A stretch of DNA of 9,733 bases. Origin: Candidatus Aminicenantota bacterium (lineage in GTDB: Bacteria > Acidobacteriota > Aminicenantia > Aminicenantales > Aminicenantaceae). The translations under genes and the position numbers were made by a program. Positions 1 to 4,929 of the stretch are shown piece after piece. The notes under the pieces are model-generated. The model was not told the origin of the DNA, made no database searches, and saw only the letters and a list, made by a program, of their open reading frames with translations. The stretch is from the NCBI GenBank assembly GCA_030615975.1, contig JAUWYH010000043.1, positions 1 through 9,733 of the forward strand. Reading direction: 5' to 3'. Each line of letters starts with the position of its first letter. Positions within the stretch are counted from its first letter, which is position 1.

Positions 1-82
1 TCATTGCCTCAACGCGGCTTAGCTGGTCTTCGATAATCTGGCTAAAATGATCTTTTGCCTTCTCAATTGCGCTATTATCCAT
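1..82 (-). CDS. Partial gene, N-terminal 27 codons, function not assigned
   Basis: On the minus strand an ATG at 82-80 opens a frame that stays open to the window edge. It encodes MDNSAIEKAKDHFSQIIEDQ followed by LSRVEAM. A strong Shine-Dalgarno (AGGGAGG on the minus strand, complement of about 90-96) sits about 8 nt before the ATG, which supports this as a real start. The peptide is charged and amphipathic with no signal sequence, so a cytoplasmic protein is likely. The opening faintly resembles the N-terminus of some isocitrate/isopropylmalate-type dehydrogenases, which begin with a similar helix, but 27 residues are too few to assign it. It is divergent from the export genes and probably not part of that operon. 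Confidence 0.65.
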   Translation of the reverse strand, partial: MDNSAIEKAKDHFSQIIEDQLSRVEAM

Positions 83-467
83 AATTAAGCCTCCCTATTA
101 TAAAGTATATGAATGAATAAAAACGGAAAATGAATATTATAATTTTTTTCAATGAAAATCAACTCATGGGGTCAGGGCCTTAAAGACTCCGTCAAAGTCA
201 ATATACAGCTGAGGAAATACGAGATTCACTTCATATCAGGAGAAAGCATTTTAGCCCAAACGCGTATTAAAATCGAAGAATTGAGGCCGGTTACGAACCA
301 AAAAATAGGTAGAGATACGCATTTTATGCTTTTCAATGACAAAACATGGATATAAATGTTATGGCGAAATTAATTCGCTAGACTATCACAGTCTCTCAAC
401 GCTGGAGAGAAAAAGATTTTTTGGAAGGAAAAAAGCTGCACCTTGTGAAGCGCCATCTCACATCGTA

Positions 468-489
468 GTATTTTTTTTTCAAAAAATAC
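468..489. repeat. Perfect 9-bp inverted repeat, 4-nt loop
   Basis: GTATTTTTT (468-476) is the exact reverse complement of AAAAAATAC (481-489), separated by TTTC. It would form a hairpin as DNA or RNA. The stem is almost all A-T, so it is weak and could arise by chance in AT-rich DNA. No GC-rich stem followed by a T-tract is present, so it is not a standard terminator. Confidence 0.5.
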
Positions 490-492
490 ACC

Positions 493-540
493 CAAAGTCC
501 AATTGCTATTGGAATTGGTATATTCTAAAATATGACTTTG
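493..540. repeat. Nested inverted repeats (three-stem layout)
   Basis: An outer perfect 7-bp inverted repeat, CAAAGTC (493-499) and GACTTTG (534-540), encloses two small hairpins: CAAT/ATTG (500-503 with 508-511, loop TGCT; extendable to TCCAAT/ATTGGA in an alternative fold) and ATATT/AATAT (520-524 with 529-533, loop CTAA). The second inner hairpin abuts the outer stem exactly. The layout would suit a small structured RNA or the subterminal hairpins of a transposable element, but no family is recognised. Confidence 0.4.
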
Positions 541-558
541 TTATACGCTCACAGGGGC

Positions 559-578
559 AGTAAGTAAGAGTAAGTAAG
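559..578. repeat. Two identical 10-bp tandem units AGTAAGTAAG
   Basis: AGTAAGTAAG occurs at 559-568 and again at 569-578 without mismatch. Each unit is itself a partial repeat of AGTA. It lies in non-coding DNA just before the transposase stub. The GTAAG composition recalls the heptamer repeats seen downstream of the export genes, but the period differs. Confidence 0.6.
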
Positions 579-619
579 GCTAGAAAAAATTAGCAAACTT
601 AAAAATCTTAAAGACATAG

Positions 620-787
620 TCAGAAATAAAGGCGTGGCGGCGGGATTATAATGAAAATCGGCCGCACAGCTCCTTGGGTAACATCTCTCCAGAGGAGTTT
701 GCTGCATTGGATAGGACTTTGGAGACCGGCCTGGTCAAGGCTCCTGAGGCTAACAAAAATGACTTGCAAAATTTTGGATTAAAATAG
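620..787 (+). pseudogene. IS3-family transposase (OrfB) C-terminal remnant
   Basis: The frame beginning after the TAG at 617-619 reads SEIKAWRRDYNENRPHSSLG, then NISPEEFAAL, and ends at TAG 785-787. The string W-R-x-D-Y-N-E-x-R-P-H-S-S-L-G-x-x-x-P-E-E-F-A is the characteristic end of the integrase core (rve) domain in IS3-family OrfB transposases, just after the last catalytic Glu. The rest of OrfB (normally about 270-300 codons) and OrfA are absent, and the frame is closed upstream by a stop, so this is a dead fragment. It shows that a mobile element once inserted upstream of the polysaccharide locus. No intact terminal inverted repeat could be identified. Confidence 0.85.
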
Positions 788-1102
788 AAAATGGACCTGA
801 ACAGGGGGCAAATTCAGCAGAAGAGAGATTAAAAGAACTGGCCTGTTAGAGCAGGTCTGAATTGAACAACAACTGATATTGATTTTCCCCTAATGGCGGT
901 AGCCTATAAATTTTCAGCTAATACTAAATTAGCAGGTTGTCTATACAAGCATTTCAAGATAATTCAAGCTATTAGAAAAGAGCTCGATTTTTATTGCATA
1001 TTATAATCACTTATAAAAAGTAAATAATCTCAACATGGAAGCTGTTCCTTGATTGTAATAATATTTCATATGAGTAATTTTTATATGAGGAAAAGCTGTT
1101 AG
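788..1102. other. Non-coding stretch after the transposase stub
   Basis: No convincing gene. The first part, including GACCTGAACAGGGGG at about 793-807, may be the remaining right end of the insertion sequence beyond OrfB. A 37-codon ATG frame at 893-1006 has no ribosome binding site and no recognisable product. A TATAAT hexamer at 1002-1007 lacks a suitable -35 partner. The 7-mer ATATGAG occurs twice, at 1068-1074 and 1083-1089. Confidence 0.4.
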
Positions 1103-1312
1103 ATGATTATCATGTTAATATTATTTGGCTTATTATTAATTTTTACCCAAAGCTCTGCAGTCGCACCATTTATTTATACACTGTTTTAAAGGTTTTTGAA
1201 GAAGATGTATTTGAATTACGAGAGCCTTTATAGTGCTTATCAGCAAGATTTTGATGTTGAAAATGGCCATATAAGGCATGAAAATAGGCTTTTTTGGAGT
1301 ATTTATCTTTAA
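1103..1312 (+). pseudogene. Possible decayed small secreted protein
   Basis: An ATG at 1103, about 12 nt after GAGG (1087-1090), begins a peptide with a strongly hydrophobic core (MIIMLILFGLLLIF followed by TQSSAVA) that looks like a Sec signal peptide with an A-x-A cleavage site. The frame stops at TAA 1187-1189 after 28 codons. The same frame then stays open to TAA 1310-1312, including an ATG at 1205 and the polar sequence MYLNYESLYSAYQQDFDVEN. A single nonsense codon could thus separate a signal peptide from a short mature part. No family is recognised; chance open frames in AT-rich DNA are a real alternative. Confidence 0.25.
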
Positions 1313-1393
1313 GAATCAAGTAATCAGCTTGGTCCGACCCCAACCCTCCGCCCCTAATTAGATTAGTCCCTCCCCATCGCATCGCTGGATCAG

Positions 1394-1600
1394 ATGAAAA
1401 ATAGAACAATTAAATGGATCATGGCAGCGGGAGCTCGGCCCAATTTTATGAAAATTGCGCCACTGATGAGAGCTATCCAGGCCCGTAACGATAAGAGCAA
1501 CACTAAAATCTCCCTCTTTCTTGTGCATACAGGCCAGCATTATGACCTCAATGACAAGGAAAATAAGGAGTTGATTGATGGGAAAAAGGAAATTTATTAA
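1394..1600 (+). pseudogene. wecB: Truncated UDP-GlcNAc 2-epimerase, N-terminus only
   Basis: The first ~52 residues match the N-terminal Rossmann half of WecB/MnaA-type UDP-N-acetylglucosamine 2-epimerases, which make UDP-ManNAc for surface glycans. Visible hallmarks are GARPNFMKIAPLMRAI (residues 13-28, the substrate-binding loop corresponding to G-T-R-P-x-x-x-K-x-A-P) and LVHTGQHYD (43-51). The family is about 360-390 residues long. Here homology ends near position 1548 and the frame continues only into the ribosome binding site and start of the next gene, closing at TAA. All catalytic and C-terminal parts are missing, so the fragment cannot be an active epimerase. A deletion that joined the 5' end of wecB to the region before the TPR gene is the simplest explanation. 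Confidence 0.85.
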
Positions 1601-2213
1601 TTTAATTTCATTTATTAGTTTAATAGCGATTGCAAGCAGTGCGATTTTACTATCATCCTCTCTTTTCAGCCAGGAAATAGACCCTTTCTATCTGAAGCTG
1701 CTGACACGAGGTGAAAAATCGTTCTTGGCCCAAAATTATAAGGAAGCTGCTAAAGAACTGGAAATCGCTGCTTTCGGACTCCATAGGGAGAAAAAACTCA
1801 AAGCAAAAGCCCTGGTTTATCTGAGCATGTGTTACTATTATTTAAAGGACATGGAGAATTGTGAGAATTATTTAAGGCAAGTTTCGGAACTGGTGGGCAG
1901 GGAAGAAATTGCAAGCTTAGAGAAAGAGATAGACGAATCCGTAAGATTTGACTTTCAAAAATTGTTGAATCACTTCAAACTTGCGCCAGAAGAGGAAAAA
2001 GAAATCCCACTAAAAATACATGAAAAAGCAGAGGCTAAAACCAAGCCTCCCGAACAAAAAACAAGGACTAAAACTCAGATAAGGGATAAGGCGAGAGTCG
2101 AGAGAGACCCAGTTAAAAACCTAGAAAGAAATATAAAAGCCAGGCCACGCAATGTCTCCCTTTATTGTGAATTGTACAAGCTTCACATAAGGAACTCCAA
2201 CTCAGAGCTCTGA
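1578..2213 (+). CDS. Secreted TPR-like protein (likely frameshifted at its 3' end)
   Basis: ATG 1578 is preferred over TTG 1575 because AGGAG (1566-1570) lies 7 nt before it. Residues 1-32 form a Sec signal peptide (basic MGKRK, long hydrophobic core, SLFSQ end), so the product is probably periplasmic or outer-membrane attached. Residues about 42-106 contain two TPR-like helical hairpins (GEKSFLAQNYKEAAKELEIA and ALVYLSMCYYYLKDMENCEN). A charged linker rich in Lys, Glu, Pro and Thr follows (about 138-177), and then the beginning of another TPR-like hairpin (LERNIKARPRNVSLYCELYK). TPR proteins of this kind often scaffold secretion or envelope complexes; the location before the export genes suggests but does not prove such a role. 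The frame stops at TGA 2211-2213, in mid-repeat, while coding sense continues in another frame. Confidence 0.7.
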   Translation: MGKRKFINLISFISLIAIASSAILLSSSLFSQEIDPFYLKLLTRGEKSFLAQNYKEAAKELEIAAFGLHREKKLKAKALVYLSMCYYYLKDMENCENYLRQVSELVGREEIASLEKEIDESVRFDFQKLLNHFKLAPEEEKEIPLKIHEKAEAKTKPPEQKTRTKTQIRDKARVERDPVKNLERNIKARPRNVSLYCELYKLHIRNSNSEL

Positions 2214-2410
2214 AGGCGGTAAAAAAAATATCTAATAACGCAGATTGTTTAAAAATTCTTGCTGTGACACACGTTGCACTCATTAGAGTATTGATAATTT
2301 ATTATAGTAACTTGTCCATGGATGATTATAGAAAAATAGACGTTCCGAATAGGGCAGTTTATTTATTTGATAATAAGGCTCAAATGCAGAAAATTGTGAG
2401 AGTGTTATAA
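2207..2410 (+). pseudogene. Out-of-frame continuation of the TPR-like gene
   Basis: From GCT at 2207, one frame away from the upstream gene, the sequence stays open for 67 codons to TAA 2408-2410 and reads ALKAVKKISNNADCLKILAV and onward through DDYRKIDVPNRAVYLF. The helical, Lys/Ala/Leu-rich start would complete the third TPR-like hairpin that the upstream frame leaves unfinished. Restoring one base before 2204 would fuse the parts into a protein of about 277 residues. It could be a true inactivating mutation or an assembly/sequencing error; an 8-A run (2221-2228) lies just downstream but after the needed shift point. There is no start codon or ribosome binding site of its own near 2207. Confidence 0.55.
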
Positions 2411-2459
2411 TGAAGAAAATAAGAGGGATTAGGGTTTAAGAAAATTGCAATAAATTAGA

Positions 2460-3737
2460 ATGAAAAAATTATTTCATCTTGTCTTTTTAGTGCATACATT
2501 TTTGTTGTTGCTATTTCTAATTTCAATTTCTTCATATGGGCAAAGTTACCAGTCATTCAAATTTGAGCTTGATCAGATTGTAAAAAGAGCTAAGTTACGA
2601 CTTGGACCATTCCGGATTCTTCCAACAATCAATTTTAGAAATATCGGTTATGATGATAATGTTTATTATCAACGAGAGGAGGACAATCCCGCTTCTGATT
2701 TCACAGGGACTGTTTCGCCTGAGGTTAAAGTTTACTTTCTTTTTCGAAATTATTTAATTCTTTCTTTCACGGAGAATCCAGAATATGTTTATTATTTTGA
2801 GCAAAAAAGGGAGAGAAGGTGGAATAACACCTTATCCCCAGCGTTTAAATTTCTTTTTCTCAATCGTTTCGTTATTTCAGGGAATTATTCTTATAGTAAC
2901 AGAAGGCGGCGTGCATCGAGTGAATTTGATGTCCGGGCGAATGAGAGGATTAAAAAGTATAATGGTCGTTTTTTTTATGAAACGGCCCGAAGCACATCTT
3001 TTGGATTTTCTGGCTTAATCAGAAAGATTAGCTATGAGGATATTACACTCCCCGGAGAAGAGATTTATCTCTCTCGCGCTTTAAACCGCAAAGAAAAAAG
3101 TGGAAATTTTGAGTTTTATTACAGAGTCTTTTCAGAGAGCTTTTTTTTTATAGGAGGAGGATATACAGAATACAAATTTGAACATGTTCAGTCTGCCTGG
3201 CGAGACTCATCTTCTTACCAAGTTTATTCGGGGATCAGATTTCCGCTTTTGGGGAGAATGAGGGGTACTCTTTCCCTTGGCTACAAGAAGCTTATCCCTA
3301 GGATAGAAGGAAAGAAAGGTTTTTCAGGATTTGTTGGCAATACTGGTCTTAATTTCAGGCTGTGGCGCTTCGGCTTTCGTCTTAATTATAATAGAGATTG
3401 TCATTTTTCTTACTGGACAAACAACATATTTTTTATTGAAGATAGGTATAGAGGTGGGGTATCTTTTTATATAATAAAATTTTTGAGGGTTGATTATAAT
3501 TTAATTTATGGAGAGTCAAATTATCCGGAACCGGTAATGCTACCAATGCCAGATGGACGATATGAAGAAATAAAAAGGCGAGATATACACCGTACTCATA
3601 TAGTAGGTTTTGTTTTCAGGATCATAAGAAACACGGGCATTGGATTAATGGTTAATTTTTGGGAGAGAACATCTAACATTCCAGGTGTAGGCAGGGAACG
3701 GATGTTTGTGGGTGGGTATGTGACATATGAGTTTTAG
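2460..3737 (+). CDS. Outer-membrane beta-barrel protein, putative polysaccharide pore
   Basis: A 425-residue protein with a clear Sec signal peptide (MKKLFHLVFLVHTFLLLLFL, cleavage near residue 27-28). The mature part is made of alternating hydrophobic/polar strands rich in Tyr, Phe, Arg and Gly (for example NYSYSNRRRR, GNFEFYYRVFSESFFFIGGG, RGTLSLGYKKL, RFGFRLNYNRD). It ends YVTYEF, with a terminal Phe and aromatic residue at -3, the usual signal for BAM-mediated outer-membrane insertion. It resembles the broad beta-barrel porin families often found next to polysaccharide export genes; no exact family is claimed. The ATG has only a weak ribosome binding site, and a 9-codon ATG frame (2410-2439) overlaps the preceding stop. 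Position directly before the OPX lipoprotein suggests that it provides the outer-membrane channel. Strand number cannot be fixed by eye. Confidence 0.85.
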   Translation: MKKLFHLVFLVHTFLLLLFLISISSYGQSYQSFKFELDQIVKRAKLRLGPFRILPTINFRNIGYDDNVYYQREEDNPASDFTGTVSPEVKVYFLFRNYLILSFTENPEYVYYFEQKRERRWNNTLSPAFKFLFLNRFVISGNYSYSNRRRRASSEFDVRANERIKKYNGRFFYETARSTSFGFSGLIRKISYEDITLPGEEIYLSRALNRKEKSGNFEFYYRVFSESFFFIGGGYTEYKFEHVQSAWRDSSSYQVYSGIRFPLLGRMRGTLSLGYKKLIPRIEGKKGFSGFVGNTGLNFRLWRFGFRLNYNRDCHFSYWTNNIFFIEDRYRGGVSFYIIKFLRVDYNLIYGESNYPEPVMLPMPDGRYEEIKRRDIHRTHIVGFVFRIIRNTGIGLMVNFWERTSNIPGVGRERMFVGGYVTYEF

Positions 3738-3764
3738 TAAAGAGTGAGGAGTGATAAGTGAAAA
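3737..3764. repeat. Imperfect 7-bp tandem repeat, 4 units
   Basis: Four head-to-tail heptamers, GTAAAGA, GTGAGGA, GTGATAA and GTGAAAA, begin at the last base of the barrel stop codon. They fit a GTRARRA-type consensus also seen at 4849-4904 and 8019-8039. Confidence 0.65.
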
Positions 3765-4011
3765 ATTTAACATATTAATGAAAAATGCCTATTGACATAA
3801 CTCACCAAATGTCTGAGCGAAGCGACGCTGGCTCGTCATTATGCTTTCTGGCGGAGTCCCTATAAAGCATCTTCAGGGGTACTTGTTCTATTTGCCTGCA
3901 CAGAAGGATCGGTGATTACAATGAACCAGCTTTTGGCTCCATCCAGTGCTAACAAAGTTGAGTCATGTCAATAAGCATTTAATGAAAAAATATCTATCGG
4001 AGACAAAAATT
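3738..4011. other. Gap between barrel and OPX genes, with an orphan open frame
   Basis: After the heptamer repeats, a plus-strand frame at 3801-3974 is open for 57 codons and reads LTKCLSEATLARHYAFWRSP, then KASSGVLVLFACTEGSVITM, ending in NQLLAPSSANKVESCQ and TAA. It has no upstream ATG; an in-frame ATG at 3921 lacks a ribosome binding site. It looks like the C-terminal relic of some gene, possibly left by an insertion, but no family is recognised. A TTGACA hexamer at 3792-3797 has no -10 box at the right distance. No terminator hairpin is evident. Confidence 0.4.
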
Positions 4012-4848
4012 ATGAGGAAGATGTTACTTTTTACGTTAATATTATTATTAGTTTCCTGTTACTTCTGGGGGGAGGACCAATATAAGGCAGATTACAAGAT
4101 AGGTGCAAAAGATCTTCTGGAGATAAGTGTGTTTGGTCTTGAGGAGATGAACAAGACAGTAAGGGTTTCAGAAGATGGGAAAATAACTTTTCCCTTATTA
4201 GGCGAAGTTGAGGTTGAAGGTTTAACCAAAACTGAGCTTGAAAAAAAGTTAAGTCAGCTACTTGAAGAAAAATACCTCCAGAGCCCTCAAGTAACGGTTT
4301 TTATAAAGGAGTACCAAAGCAAAAGAATATCTGTACTTGGGGCGGTTGGAAAGCCTGGTCCTTATGAGCTTCTCGGGCGCCAGACACTGCTTCAGCTAAT
4401 TTCAGAGGCTGGAGGGCTTACCGAAGACGCAGGGGATGATATTATTGTTATTCGGCAGTTTCAGGATGGTACAAGCATATCTTTGAAAATCTCAATTGAT
4501 GATTTGTTCTTAAAGGGAGATGCCAGATTAAATATTCCCCTTGAGCCGAATGATATCGTGAATATTCCTGCTGAAAAAACAGTGCTCATTTATGTTTTTG
4601 GGCAGGTGAGAAAGCCAGGTGCTCTGGAGGTTAAAAAATCCAATATCCCGACTTTGCTACAGGTAATAGCTCAGGCAGGAGGATTTAGTGAGAGAGCCTC
4701 AAAAGGTGGAGTTCTTATTAAAAGAATCAATAAAGACGGAAAAGAGAAGCAGATAAAAGTGAATGTAAAAGATATAATAAAAGGAAAAAAGAAAGATATA
4801 CAGTTATTGGAAAATGATGTTGTGTATGTACCGGAAACAATATTTTGA
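4012..4848 (+). CDS. wza: Polysaccharide export (OPX/Wza-like) lipoprotein, short form
   Basis: The start ATG 4012 is chosen because GGAGA (3999-4003) lies 8 nt upstream and the protein then opens with a lipoprotein signal, MRKMLLFTLILLLVSC (lipobox LVSC, lipidated Cys16). Upstream in-frame ATGs would bury this signal. The 278-residue product has a Poly_export domain (about 25-101; YKIGAKDLLEISVFG to VTVFIKEY) and two SLBB domains (about 105-188 with VGKPGPY and SEAGGL; about 190-276 with VRKPGAL and AQAGGF). OPX proteins form the periplasmic part of the channel for capsule/EPS chains. This one ends at VVYVPETIF immediately after the second SLBB, so it lacks the extra C-terminal domain and amphipathic helix that lets E. 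coli Wza (about 380 residues) cross the outer membrane. Neighbouring barrel and Wzc-like kinase genes support the role. Confidence 0.93.
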   Translation: MRKMLLFTLILLLVSCYFWGEDQYKADYKIGAKDLLEISVFGLEEMNKTVRVSEDGKITFPLLGEVEVEGLTKTELEKKLSQLLEEKYLQSPQVTVFIKEYQSKRISVLGAVGKPGPYELLGRQTLLQLISEAGGLTEDAGDDIIVIRQFQDGTSISLKISIDDLFLKGDARLNIPLEPNDIVNIPAEKTVLIYVFGQVRKPGALEVKKSNIPTLLQVIAQAGGFSERASKGGVLIKRINKDGKEKQIKVNVKDIIKGKKKDIQLLENDVVYVPETIF

Positions 4849-4904
4849 CGTAAAACGTAAAATGGAGATCGTGAAGCGTAAATCTTTCTAATACAAACGT
4901 AAAA
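4849..4904. repeat. Decayed 7-bp tandem array (CGTRAAN), 8 slots
   Basis: Starting directly after the OPX stop codon, heptamers in strict 7-bp register read CGTAAAA (4849), CGTAAAA (4856), TGGAGAT (4863), CGTGAAG (4870), CGTAAAT (4877), CTTTCTA (4884), ATACAAA (4891) and CGTAAAA (4898). Five of eight slots fit CGTRAAN. The array fills most of the 81-bp gap before the kinase gene. Confidence 0.7.
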
Positions 4905-4929
4905 ATTAATTTAAAGAGGGATAGGGAAA

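Larger units (their letters stand above)
83..619. other. Gene-poor AT-rich region with hairpins and short repeats
   Basis: I see no credible gene here. Short plus-strand frames exist at 152-355 (67 codons) and 336-563 (75 codons), but they overlap each other, lack convincing ribosome binding sites, and encode low-complexity or unfamiliar sequence. What stands out is structural: the motif TGGGGTCAGGGCC at 167-179, a perfect 9-bp inverted repeat at 468-489, a nested set of inverted repeats at 493-540, and two identical 10-bp units at 559-578. Together with the transposase stub that follows, this reads as eroded mobile-element DNA between a divergent housekeeping gene and the polysaccharide locus. 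Confidence 0.5.

Noticed and set aside
97..102. TATAAT on the minus strand before the gene at 1-82
   Set aside because: It lies immediately before the Shine-Dalgarno, so the transcript would start within or after it, and no -35 box is found about 17 bp upstream.
152..563. Two overlapping plus-strand frames of 67 and 75 codons
   Set aside because: No ribosome binding sites, no recognisable domains, mutual overlap, and the second includes the hairpin with T and A runs. Not reported as genes.
1170..1540. Minus-strand open frames opposite the wecB fragment
   Set aside because: Antisense to a clear WecB N-terminus and without any domain features or ribosome binding sites.
2785..3018. Alternative plus-strand frame inside the barrel gene
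   Set aside because: Fully contained in the barrel gene in another frame, with no ribosome binding site or domain.
3792..3797. TTGACA hexamer before the OPX gene
   Set aside because: No -10-like sequence at 16-18 bp; the region there is GAGCGAAGCG.
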